From NCBI GenBank assembly GCA_002007365.1, contig LNZR01000022.1:1-38825 (forward strand): a DNA stretch of 38,825 bases, given 5' to 3'. A program made the position numbers and the translations under genes. A model generated the notes under the pieces. The model saw nothing but the letters and a program-made list of their open reading frames with translations, did no database searches and was not told the origin of the DNA. The stretch is from Epulopiscium sp. Nele67-Bin005 (GTDB lineage: Bacteria; Bacillota; Clostridia; Lachnospirales; Cellulosilyticaceae). Shown piece by piece: positions 29,452 through 37,805 of this stretch. Within the stretch, counting starts at the first letter, position 1. The number at the start of each line of letters is the position of its first letter.

Positions 29452-31671
29452 TTATAAATATCTAGAAATTTGACCAGTGTAAAATAAACTTAGTCGGTGT
29501 AATGCACGAGAACACGCAATATATAGAAGTTGTTTGTCAAAAATATTATTGTAATTTTCATCGTTAGTTTGATAAATAATAACAGCATCATACTCAAGAC
29601 CTTTGGCCATATAACTTGGCATCATCGTAACACCTTTTTTGAGAACTATATTATCCTCGGTAATAGCATTAATGTCAATATGAGTCTTAATTTTTGCGTG
29701 TAAATTTCGCACTTCTGGTTTGTTTTTGCACAAAATAGCGATGCTTTCAAAACCTTCTTCTTGATACTTTTTGATTTGGGCAACTATGGCGTTATCCATC
29801 TCATCAATGCAAGAAATTTCAATGACTTCAGGAGGTTCTTCGTGTCTTTCAAAAGCTACAACTGGCTTTGTATCTCCTCTTAATTTTGCACCAAATTCAC
29901 TAATTTCATAAGAAGAGCGATAGCCTTTTGTAAGTTGAAGTTTGAGAGCAGAATTTGCGTCCAAAATATTTACTATATCATCATAAACTTCTTCGCCTGC
30001 TTTCTTTTCGATTGTCTGGCAATAATCCCCAAGCACTGTATAATGTGCCTTTCTAAATATCATTTTAAAAATATGATAATGGATTGGGTAATAGTCTTGT
30101 GCTTCGTCAATAATAACTTGTTTTATTGCGATATAAGGTGTTTTATCGCTAATTCTTAGATTTAAATATAGTAAAATTGCACCATCTTCATATGTGATAT
30201 GACGATTTTTTAGGCGATTGTGTGTAGAACTTAGCATATGAGTAATTTGAGGAGGGAGTTTAATTCCATCTGTAAATTTTTCAAAAAACTTTATATCAGA
30301 CACCAAATTTATATAAATATTTAGATAATTTGGAATTAAAAATCGCTCTATTTTATTTAAAAACTCCCCAAAATATTCTTGAACTCTGCGTTTAGCTTCA
30401 AGGTGTTCTTCAAAATCAAATCCTCCAGCATCTTCTAGTTCTTGTTGGATTTGCTCTTTATATTCTGCCTCAAGAGGTTTAATCTTTTTAAGGACTATAG
30501 TTTTAATACGGTTTAATCTTTGGAGTGGAGATAAATTTATAGGATTATCCATGAAATGTTTAATTAATTCTTCTTTGGTCATAACCAAATTTTTGTTGTA
30601 GTAAATATCTTCAAACTTTATATTTTTCTCAAGCCACAATAAATATCTATCCAAAATTTTCATAAAATCATGTGACCCTTTAAAGTCAATAAATTTACGC
30701 CATTTTTCACGCTTAGAACTCCCGATAATATGTTCTAGTTGCTTATTTCTAGTTTCCATATGAAGTCGGTGGTTAAATGTTTCTTCAAATAAATCTTCAA
30801 GCGTTGTACTTTTTACGTTTTCTTCACCAAGTTCTGGGAGTACACTTGAGATATAATCACCAAAAAGCGTATTTGGAGAAATAATTATAACGTCCTTGTG
30901 TCCAACTCCTACATCTTTTTCATTATATAATAAAAATGCAATTCTATGCATAGCAATTGATGTTTTTCCACTTCCTGCAACCCCTTGAACTATAAGTAAA
31001 TCGTTATCTTGATTTCTAATAATGGTATTTTGCTCTTGTTGAATAGTTTCTACTATATTTTTCATTTGGTGTGAGGCATTTTTGCCCAAAGCTTCTTGTA
31101 AAATGTTATCAGTTATAGCTATATTTGAGTTGAAGTAATACTTTAACTTTGATTGTTCTATGCTATATTGACGTTTTAGGAGCAATTCACCTTCGATTTT
31201 TCCAACAGGTGCAGTATATGCGGCATATCCCAAATCATTGTTATAATATACACTAGAAATAGGCGCTCTCCAATCATAAACTAAAACTTCATAAGTATCA
31301 TCGTCCATTAAATTGTGGTATCCGATATAAATTTGTTCTGTATCTTCGTCTTCTTCTTTAAAGTCACAACGCCCAAAGTATGGAGACGGGAGTAATCTTT
31401 GACACTTGGTTAAATTTGAAACCTGATGTTTGTATTGAGAAGTTTCGATTGCTTCCATATTTAAATATTGGCTAATGTCTATTCCTCGTTCCACATCATC
31501 AACGGCAGACATTCCTTCGTTCCACATCTCTTTTCTAATATCAACAAGAAGATTTTTTTGTTTATAAATTAAATCTCCTGTTGCTCCTATTTCTTCCTTT
31601 AAAAAGGAAATAACTCTTTCTAAATATTGTTCTTCTTCTAAAAAAATCGTATCTTTTTCTATTTTAATCAA
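29452..31671 (-). CDS. helD: HelD-like UvrD-superfamily helicase (RNA polymerase recycling factor)
   Basis: A 739-residue superfamily 1 ATPase. The N-terminal coiled coil and arm (about 1-90) is typical of HelD, which releases stalled RNA polymerase from DNA. The segment PSPYFGRCDF (96-104) and VYDWRAPISSVYY (131-143) are HelD-family hallmarks; Walker A is GVAGSGKTS (230-238); Walker B/DEAQ is IIDEAQDYYP in the second half; the C-terminal YIACSRALHRLSLFY is motif VI-like. The marked start is a TTG that directly abuts an AGGAG sequence, so spacing is zero. The real initiation may be at a non-standard ATT or ATA a few codons later. Confidence 0.88.
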   Translation of the reverse strand: MIKIEKDTIFLEEEQYLERVISFLKEEIGATGDLIYKQKNLLVDIRKEMWNEGMSAVDDVERGIDISQYLNMEAIETSQYKHQVSNLTKCQRLLPSPYFGRCDFKEEDEDTEQIYIGYHNLMDDDTYEVLVYDWRAPISSVYYNNDLGYAAYTAPVGKIEGELLLKRQYSIEQSKLKYYFNSNIAITDNILQEALGKNASHQMKNIVETIQQEQNTIIRNQDNDLLIVQGVAGSGKTSIAMHRIAFLLYNEKDVGVGHKDVIIISPNTLFGDYISSVLPELGEENVKSTTLEDLFEETFNHRLHMETRNKQLEHIIGSSKREKWRKFIDFKGSHDFMKILDRYLLWLEKNIKFEDIYYNKNLVMTKEELIKHFMDNPINLSPLQRLNRIKTIVLKKIKPLEAEYKEQIQQELEDAGGFDFEEHLEAKRRVQEYFGEFLNKIERFLIPNYLNIYINLVSDIKFFEKFTDGIKLPPQITHMLSSTHNRLKNRHITYEDGAILLYLNLRISDKTPYIAIKQVIIDEAQDYYPIHYHIFKMIFRKAHYTVLGDYCQTIEKKAGEEVYDDIVNILDANSALKLQLTKGYRSSYEISEFGAKLRGDTKPVVAFERHEEPPEVIEISCIDEMDNAIVAQIKKYQEEGFESIAILCKNKPEVRNLHAKIKTHIDINAITEDNIVLKKGVTMMPSYMAKGLEYDAVIIYQTNDENYNNIFDKQLLYIACSRALHRLSLFYTGQISRYL

Positions 31672-31745
31672 CTCCTAATTATATTTTTAAAAATGTACAG
31701 GACAAAAGTGGGTTAATTTTATCATTGCCACATTTGCCTAACTCT

Positions 31746-31773
31746 ATTATATTTAGCTTGTCCAAAATTAGAA
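31746..31773 (-). promoter_or_regulatory. Possible promoter of the helD-like gene
   Basis: On the minus strand TTCTAA (31773-31768), 16-base spacer, perfect TATAAT (31751-31746), about 75 bases before the start. The -35 is weak. Confidence 0.5.
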
Positions 31774-31794
31774 CACCACACTAATTGTGTGGCG
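31774..31794 (-). terminator. Weak hairpin after the DUF2935-like gene
   Basis: A stem of CCACAC / GTGTGG extended with one mismatch, with a 5-base loop, just past the stop at 31799 on the minus strand. The T-run is poor (TTCTAATTTT), so efficiency is doubtful. Confidence 0.5.
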
Positions 31795-31798
31795 TAAA

Positions 31799-32689
31799 TT
31801 AATTATTAAAGGCTCTCATAAGTTCGATAACTCGTTCATGCTCTCTTATAATATGGTTTAATACCAAGCCAAAGAGTGGAGATAATGTTACTTTAATTGT
31901 GTTTGGTAAGAGAGTGCTATTTGAATTTTTGAAATTGTTTAATACGCTCAAAAACTGCACATTTACTTCTACAAAATTATCTGCTAAAACGTTAATATAC
32001 CCCACATAACTTGCTTCAGGATTTGATAAAACATAGTTAAAACTATTAAATGTAGTTCTAAAGTATGCCAAAATATTTTTGGTAATATCTGGTAAGTTGT
32101 CATCAAATTGTGAAGCAGTTGAAATAATTGAAGTATGTTCTGCCCCAATTAAGCTCCAAAAATACATAGCTCCTTTTAAATCTGTTACTTGTGAATTTAA
32201 TTCAGTTGTAAACATATTTGGATCTATTTCTAAATTTAGCTCAAAATTTGTTGGGAAGTTACTATTCATCAATACTTGATGTGTGTATAGTTGTTCAAAA
32301 ATAATATGTTGGACAGTTTCATATAACGAAGGATATCCGTTGTAGCCTTCAAATTTTAAGCTTTCTAATAAAGCCAAAAATTCTTTGTTTGCTGTCAAAT
32401 ATTTATCAAATAGTTCACTGAAATTTGAGGGATATTGATTGTATAATATGTTCATATTTACAGTGTCAAATTCCTGATATAATCGTTGTAATTGCTCAGC
32501 AAACATAGGCTCAAGAGTTGCTCCTACGGCATTGTGTGCGCTTTGGATTATTTCAACGTGTTCATAACTATTATTTGCCCAAAATTTTAGTGTATTTACT
32601 ACACCAATATCAATTGGTACTGGCATAGGTCTTGGCGGTGGCGGTGGTGATGGTGATTGTGGACGTGGTGGTGGAAACATTCTATTCAT
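31799..32689 (-). CDS. DUF2935-like four-helix-bundle protein with a proline-rich N-terminus
   Basis: A 296-residue helical protein. Two internally similar halves each begin with an FW...EH pattern (FW 36-37 with EH 43-44; FW 177-178 with EH 184-185) and end with a matching helix (IIFEQLYTHQ near 130, IIREHERVIE near 280). This duplicated, EH-bearing, ferritin-like layout is that of the DUF2935 family, which is common in Firmicutes and of unknown function; the Glu/His residues could bind metal. Residues 5-26 form a Pro-rich segment (PPPRPQSPSPPPPP), which is uncommon in this family. GGAG precedes the ATG. There is no signal peptide. Confidence 0.75.
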   Translation of the reverse strand: MNRMFPPPRPQSPSPPPPPRPMPVPIDIGVVNTLKFWANNSYEHVEIIQSAHNAVGATLEPMFAEQLQRLYQEFDTVNMNILYNQYPSNFSELFDKYLTANKEFLALLESLKFEGYNGYPSLYETVQHIIFEQLYTHQVLMNSNFPTNFELNLEIDPNMFTTELNSQVTDLKGAMYFWSLIGAEHTSIISTASQFDDNLPDITKNILAYFRTTFNSFNYVLSNPEASYVGYINVLADNFVEVNVQFLSVLNNFKNSNSTLLPNTIKVTLSPLFGLVLNHIIREHERVIELMRAFNN

Positions 32690-32757
32690 CTAATCAACTC
32701 CAATAAATTTACATCACTACCAATATACGCAATAGCAAAAAAAATAGTACTACTTTA

Positions 32758-33066
32758 TTATAACTTTATTGAATAAAATGTTGTTAGGAAAAATTGTAAT
32801 AAAAAGAACCCAAGAAAAAATTCTATAGCGGCTATAGCAGGCATTCCAACTACAAAATACCAGTGCTTTGTTTTGTGTCTAAAGTGTCGCATTCCAATAG
32901 TAGTTCCAACGCCTCCACCCATTAAGGCAACCATAAATAATTTTTTTTCTGGAATTCGATATTCGTTATTGATAGCCTTCTTTTTATCGCTTCCCATAAT
33001 AAAAAATCCAATAATATTAATGATTAATAAGTAAATTGCGACTACTCCAAGTATCAAATTTAACAA
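32758..33066 (-). CDS. DUF1294 family small membrane protein
   Basis: A 102-residue protein with four hydrophobic segments: residues 1-23, 43-60, a short re-entrant-like stretch, and 75-98. The middle motif MGSDKKKA and LMGGGVGTTIGMRHFRHKTKH are the DUF1294 signature; the cytoplasmic side is basic. Function is unknown. It starts at TTG, 8 bases after AAGGAGG. It is divergent from the Rpn-like gene. Confidence 0.85.
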   Translation of the reverse strand: MLNLILGVVAIYLLIINIIGFFIMGSDKKKAINNEYRIPEKKLFMVALMGGGVGTTIGMRHFRHKTKHWYFVVGMPAIAAIEFFLGFFLLQFFLTTFYSIKL

Positions 33067-33093
33067 CTTCTACACCTCCTTTTGTTTTTGTTT

Positions 33094-33122
33094 ATAGTAG
33101 CACATTGAGTGAAAAAAGTCTA
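33094..33122 (-). promoter_or_regulatory. Possible promoter of the DUF1294 gene
   Basis: On the minus strand TAGACT (33122-33117), 17-base spacer, TACTAT (33099-33094), about 28 bases before the start. Confidence 0.45.
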
Positions 33123-33199
33123 ATTTTGTTTGGACTTTTATTCTGGGGGCAAATATTATATAATTATGTTAGAACTTTTACTAATGAAGGGGGATTGTA

Positions 33200-34068
33200 G
33201 TGGCTAGAAATAAAGAAGATTTGATTATGAAACGAGCAATGCAAGTATTTGCCAAGTATGCTCCAGCATATTTTGGATATGGTGGAAAGGTTAAAGAGAT
33301 TGGGTTTACAGAAGATTTATCGCTAATATTAAAGGATATGCGAATGGATTATGTATTTTTGATGGATAATGATACTTATTGTCATTTTGAATTTCAGACA
33401 ACAGACAAAGGGATTGAAGATTTAATTCGTTTTAATGCATATGATATAAGCTTGTTCCAACATACAAAACGTCAGGTAATAACTTATGTTATATACTCTA
33501 GTAATATCAAAAATCCAAAAAGTCAATATACTTTTGGGAATGGGAACACTTATAAAGTTATTCCTATTTGTATGTCAAACAAAGATGGGGTAAAGATATT
33601 ATCCCATATTGAAAACAAATTAAAAAATGGGCAACCTTTAACAGGTATTGAGCAAATGGATTTGGTATTTACTCCTATTATGGGTGGTGGTTTATCAAAA
33701 GTAGATGCAGTTAATAAAGCTTTATCACTAACGATAGATTATGAGGTAGAAAACCATGATAATATTCAAGCAATGTTGTATACATTTGCTACAAAATTTT
33801 TGAATTCACAAGAATTAGAAGGAATAAAGGAGAGGATAAAGATGACTCATTTAGGAAAAATGATTATTGAGGAGAGTTATGCTTATGGGCATACAGAAGG
33901 TTAGCAGAAGGATTAGCAGAAGGATTAGCAGAAGGATTAGCACAAAAAGCTATACAGATAGCAAAATCTTTGTTGGATATATTAGATGATGCAACAATTG
34001 CACTAAAAACAGATTTACCAATAGAAGAAGTTAAACTTCTGCGTGAACAACAAGACGTTCAACAATAA
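33200..34068 (+). pseudogene. Rpn/YhgA-like PD-(D/E)XK nuclease gene with a frameshift
   Basis: The open part (33200-33904, GTG start 5 bases after GGGGG) encodes 234 residues of an Rpn family recombination-promoting nuclease, or 'putative transposase' relative. A DYVFLMDNDTYCHFEFQ segment at about 50-66 carries the D...ExQ active-site pattern. The frame stops at TAG (33902-33904), exactly where a 12-bp repeat begins. One base later the alternative frame reads on through GLAEGLAEGLAEGLAQKAIQ to a stop at 34066-34068, giving the Lys/Glu-rich helical tail usual in this family. One missing A in the first repeat unit explains everything. Either a recent inactivation, a phase-variable tract, or a sequencing error. 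Confidence 0.75.
33901..33942 (+). repeat. 12-bp tandem repeat at the frameshift
   Basis: The unit TTAGCAGAAGGA occurs three times in a row (33901, 33913, 33925) and continues with TTAGCA. It encodes LAEG in the downstream frame. The preceding ACAGAAGG lacks the final A of a further unit. Confidence 0.85.
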
Positions 34069-34156
34069 TTGGCTACGCATTTGTACATTTAGTGCCAAAA
34101 ATACGACAGAAATGTAACATCATCATGATTTTTAGAATTTACATTTTTGATATTAA

Positions 34157-34189
34157 AAAAAATAGACCATATTTTATGGTCTATTTTTT
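34157..34189. terminator. Two-sided terminator between the Rpn gene and the paralog pair
   Basis: A 14-bp perfect stem (AAAAAATAGACCAT / ATGGTCTATTTTTT) with a 5-base loop. It is symmetrical, and the minus-strand stop codon at 34190-34188 overlaps its arm. Confidence 0.9.
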
Positions 34190-35078
34190 AGTTGCTTTCT
34201 AAAAGTTTTGTAAAATGTAAAATTCCTGAACGTAGCTCAATAACCTGATAAACAAATTCTTCGTATTGTTTGATAATTTCTGGGTTTGGGATTGGTTCGA
34301 TAAACCATGCAATACAACCATATACTAAAGTCAAAAATTCTAAAGTTTCATGAATAACTTTGCAATGTTCTTTAATTCCATCGCATTCTTCTAGCCCGTT
34401 TAACAAAACTCCCGTTGTTTCTTTATATTTTTGTAAAATAGCAAATGGCAATAAGTTTTCTGGAATTCTAACTACTAAGTCTGGGGGTAAATCTTGAATG
34501 TTAAATTCCTCTGCCAACGTTTCTGAAGTTGGGTCTGCATCTGGGTCATTTTTATAAGTCATTTGCAGAGCCACAAATTTATGAAGCGTTTCTATACAAG
34601 TTAATCTATCAAAGCAATTTTCGATAATTTGTGTATTTCCTTCTTGTAACCAATCAAATAAATATGCAAAGCTACTTTCTGCTGTAAAGAAGCTCATTTG
34701 CACAGTTGATATATTTTCAACAAAATCATCTATTTGCTCACCATAGCTATCTTTTACAAAATTATTGTAATCCTCTGTAACATAATAACCCATAATCATC
34801 AGTTCTTTGCTAAGTGTCATTACATAGGCTGTTAACTGAGCAAAATTTTGTAATTGAGCCTCCAAATATTCATTAAAAATTTCTGGGTCTGATTTGTTTA
34901 GTTGCTCTTTTAAAAAGTATTCTGGTGTAATAATAAACCACTCTAATGGGTACTTATCGAATAATAATTCAATATGTATATTACACCCCATCACTTCTTG
35001 TTTAAAATAATTTGCTACAGTTTTAATTCTATATTCTATAGGCTGTTTATTTAGGCTATTAAAATTTTGTTCGCTCAT
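34188..35078 (-). CDS. Unrecognised helical protein, paralog of the next upstream gene
   Basis: A 296-residue protein I cannot assign. It is all-helical by pattern, acidic and soluble, with no signal peptide or transmembrane helix. Landmarks are KYPLEWFI (about 44-51), KELMIMGYY (about 91-99), GEQIDDFVEN (about 112-121), IPENLLPF (about 206-213) and a late AWFIEPIPNPE segment. The same landmarks occur in the same order in the neighbouring 35105-35953 gene, so the two arose by duplication. His and Glu residues are spread through the helices, and a distant relation to the DUF2935-type bundle encoded 2 kb away is possible but unproved. The ATG follows AGGA; the gap from the upstream gene is 26 bases. 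Confidence 0.75.
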   Translation of the reverse strand: MSEQNFNSLNKQPIEYRIKTVANYFKQEVMGCNIHIELLFDKYPLEWFIITPEYFLKEQLNKSDPEIFNEYLEAQLQNFAQLTAYVMTLSKELMIMGYYVTEDYNNFVKDSYGEQIDDFVENISTVQMSFFTAESSFAYLFDWLQEGNTQIIENCFDRLTCIETLHKFVALQMTYKNDPDADPTSETLAEEFNIQDLPPDLVVRIPENLLPFAILQKYKETTGVLLNGLEECDGIKEHCKVIHETLEFLTLVYGCIAWFIEPIPNPEIIKQYEEFVYQVIELRSGILHFTKLLESN

Positions 35079-35104
35079 GTGTAATCCTACTTTCCTAAAA
35101 TATT

Positions 35105-35953
35105 TTACGAAGCTTTATCCTCCATCAGCACACGAATATTTTTTCGCATAACCATTATTTGGATTATAAATTGCTCCGATTGTTTAATTTCCTTATTTTC
35201 ATCTATCGGATTTGTAAACCAAGATACCGCCTCTAGTAACTCTACCATCAAATTTAGTGTGTTTAATATTGTATGACAAGAGTCGCTAAGCTGTGGGACT
35301 TCCGATAATACCCCTAATATTAATTGTGCTGAGTTATTGTAGTGTGTAAAAAGTATAAATGGCAATAAGTGTTGTGGCACTGCTCTATAGGGTAGCTCGC
35401 TCTCATCTATTCCACTATTAATATACCCAAGTTGCTCTATTAAAAACTCATGAAATTCATTTACTACCAAAGTTTTATAGTATGTTTTTTCTGTAAATCC
35501 ACCCTTAATTTGTTCATCTAATGCAAAGTTTAAAAGGTTTGAAAAACTTTTTTCGGCTTTTGGCATCATAGTATCTATAAATTTTAATTCTTCTACAAAG
35601 TCGTCCACATGTTCCCCAGAAGTTTCTTTTATGTGGTTATTAAATTCACAAACTATATAATACCATGCAATCATTAACTCTTTTGTAACTAACATTAAAT
35701 ATTGTGTTACCTGCTTAAATCCCAAAAAGTGCATCTCCAAATGAAGTTTAAATTCTTCTGTATTTAATGGAGGTACGTCCACTACATCATAACTATCAAC
35801 ATATGTTACAAACATCTCCAAGGGATATTTTTCAAAAACTAAAGCAAGTTTCATACTCGCCTTTGCGTTGTCTGTTTGTAAATAATCAAAAAAAGCATTA
35901 CCTTTGTGTTCCAAATTAGAATTTTCAAATCTAATATAATTTGCACTATTCAT
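35105..35953 (-). CDS. Unrecognised helical protein, paralog of the next downstream gene
   Basis: A 282-residue acidic, helical, soluble protein without recognised domains. It shares KYPLEMFV (about 44-51), KELMIAWYY (about 90-98), GEHVDDFVEE (about 113-122), VPQHLLPF (about 197-204) and AVSWFTNPI with its downstream neighbour, in the same order and at near-equal spacing. A strong GGGGGG Shine-Dalgarno lies 6 bases before the ATG. It is first in a two-gene unit that ends at the two-sided terminator at 34157-34189. AT-rich DNA upstream contains a possible TATAAA, but no convincing -35. Confidence 0.75.
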   Translation of the reverse strand: MNSANYIRFENSNLEHKGNAFFDYLQTDNAKASMKLALVFEKYPLEMFVTYVDSYDVVDVPPLNTEEFKLHLEMHFLGFKQVTQYLMLVTKELMIAWYYIVCEFNNHIKETSGEHVDDFVEELKFIDTMMPKAEKSFSNLLNFALDEQIKGGFTEKTYYKTLVVNEFHEFLIEQLGYINSGIDESELPYRAVPQHLLPFILFTHYNNSAQLILGVLSEVPQLSDSCHTILNTLNLMVELLEAVSWFTNPIDENKEIKQSEQFIIQIMVMRKNIRVLMEDKAS

Positions 35954-36062
35954 AAGCGCCCCCCTTATTACTTATATTTATTGTGAACCTATATGTTTAA
36001 TTTTATAACAATATATGAAATTTTTCCATAATAAATAAGCTAATTTATAAAATTTTATCAAA

Positions 36063-36100
36063 AAAAACAGGCTATAAACTTTTGCTCATAGCCTGTTTTT
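36063..36100 (-). terminator. Terminator of the lipoyl-like gene
   Basis: A 13-bp perfect stem (AAAAACAGGCTAT / ATAGCCTGTTTTT) with a 12-base loop. On the minus strand it is followed by further T residues, immediately after the stop codon. Confidence 0.9.
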
Positions 36101-36832
36101 CTATTTAGGATTAATTTTTGCGATTAGGCAATCTTTTCTTGCCCAAATTTCTTTATCTTTTGTCAAACACCAAGTTAGTACCCCATCGCATTCACTTTTT
36201 TTAGCAAATTTCTGGATTTTCTTTCGTCCAAACATACCCGTAACTTCATGAGTATATTCAAACAAAATATCACCCTTTTTTACAAAAGCTCCTTCTTTAA
36301 CCAACGTATCACAAAGCAATACATCATCAACTTTTAAGTAATAGGAGTCTTCCACATTTGCACGGCGTAAAGTCGCTGGGGATAGTACAAATTGACTTTT
36401 AAATACATCATCAGCCACAGTATTATACTGCAACATTTGCTGTAATTGTTCCTTGTGATGGTCTGCTAGGGGGCTTGCCAAAACTCCTTCTAACACTTGC
36501 TCACCAATTAACGCTTCACAAATATTAATAAATCGTATAGTTTTATACTTGAGTTCTTCGTCCTCTGGTATAGCTACAATATTTAAACGTCCTTTTTTCT
36601 TTGTAATTCTAAAAAATGAACCTTCAAATGCTATATTACAAGGAAAACTTGCCCCTTGATTATTTATATAAAAGCTCCATAGCAAAGCTGGTGCTAGCTC
36701 ACAATTTGCTACTGAAGTGGCCTTAGTAAATCGGTCTTTTGCCTTATAAAAATAATCATAAATAATTGCTTCATCATATAAAATCTTTACATTACAATCT
36801 TTGAGATTATTATAATTTAGGGGGTAAGTCAT
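36101..36832 (-). CDS. Unrecognised protein with a biotinyl/lipoyl-like domain; 5' end at the contig join
   Basis: A 243-residue open frame. Residues ~1-150 match nothing I recognise. Residues ~172-222 look like a biotinyl/lipoyl-type hammerhead: LVKEGAFVKKGDILFEY, then a turn and SECDGVLTW, the half-motif pair of HlyD, RnfC and lipoyl folds. There is no ExxK lipoylation Lys in the expected turn, so it is probably a structural or binding version. Six cysteines are present. No Shine-Dalgarno precedes the ATG at 36832, unlike almost every other gene here, and eukaryotic-type sequence begins within a few dozen bases. The true N-terminus is therefore likely lost at the join, and the first few codons may not be bacterial. 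Confidence 0.55.
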   Translation of the reverse strand: MTYPLNYNNLKDCNVKILYDEAIIYDYFYKAKDRFTKATSVANCELAPALLWSFYINNQGASFPCNIAFEGSFFRITKKKGRLNIVAIPEDEELKYKTIRFINICEALIGEQVLEGVLASPLADHHKEQLQQMLQYNTVADDVFKSQFVLSPATLRRANVEDSYYLKVDDVLLCDTLVKEGAFVKKGDILFEYTHEVTGMFGRKKIQKFAKKSECDGVLTWCLTKDKEIWARKDCLIAKINPK

Positions 36833-36856
36833 ATAATCTATTAGGTCGCAAATATC

Positions 36857-37805
36857 GTAGTGGCAATATGCCTCTCCAGTGACAGAGCTCTGTTGTGGAC
36901 CTTGGTGAGGCTCTGGGGTTGATATCCTCTCCGTCTGAAATGTTGCTGCACATCCACAGATTGAATGTGGAAATCCTGGTCAGAGTCACATATCCGTCTA
37001 AGCCTTTGAAGTTGTCCATAAGGAATATTTTTTACGAGCCATGGTGGATGAAAACCGTCAGCATGCAGTATGCTGTTTCAATCAGTAGCTTTCCGGAAAA
37101 TGGAGGTGTGCAAATATCTGTGATCATCTTTTGCGTTGCGTAGATCTGGAGCATTAATGGCCTGTTGGTCATATTTAATACTAAACTTCAGATTTTCACT
37201 TGCATTATTCACATAAGTGGGCATTCTAGGAGTTCTATATAACATCATCAACATATCTGCCCCACTGTACAATTTTTTCTTTGAAGAGGTTGTTAGAAAA
37301 AATATGTTCTTCCTACTATTGCATAATTATGTGCAAAACTAGCACCCATGGCCGAATCCTTTTTCTCGTCTATACGATTTATCTTTGAATGAGAGTCCAC
37401 TTTATTGCGAGTTGCACAATAAATCCATTAGGGAGCATAAGGTCATCAGGTCTGGACCTCAGATAATATCTCAAAGCCTCCAGACCTTCATCATGCATAA
37501 TGTTGCTGTGTGGGGACTCAATATCCATGGTAGATCTTATTTAGGAACCAATATTCTGTATTTGCTCCACTTTCTGTAGGACCTGATTGCTATCCTGAAT
37601 GTAAGAAGGCAGCTGTACAACAAATGGTTTGATACACAGTAAATGGATTCCTGCTCAAAAATCCAGTTGTTGGACATTGAGTAGTTCCTCAAGCTCTTTG
37701 TTCATGTGATCCAAAGGGTTTGATGGAGGCAGAGAGTAGTACTGAGTGTTCTCTAGTTGGCGCATGGCCTCTGTTTTATATTTATCCTTGCCCCATACAC
37801 AAACT
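36857..37805 (-). mobile_element. Decayed Penelope-like retroelement reverse transcriptase
   Basis: Minus-strand translation, through several stops and frameshifts, gives the reverse transcriptase motifs of Penelope-like elements in order. First comes a KYKTEAMRQLENTQYY segment (about 37,775-37,730), then KPFVVQLPSYIQDSNQVLQK, then motif A-like MDIESPHSNIMHDEGLEALRYYL (about 37,530-37,460), then MGASFAHNYA (near 37,350). These are followed by NLKFSIKYDQQAINAPDL, TSIFRKATD, LHADGFHPPW and PYGQLQRLRRICDSDQDFH, ending near SLERHIATT (about 36,857). Typical functional copies are intact over this stretch. This one has at least three in-frame stops and a deletion after the first motif, so it is dead. 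Confidence 0.8.
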
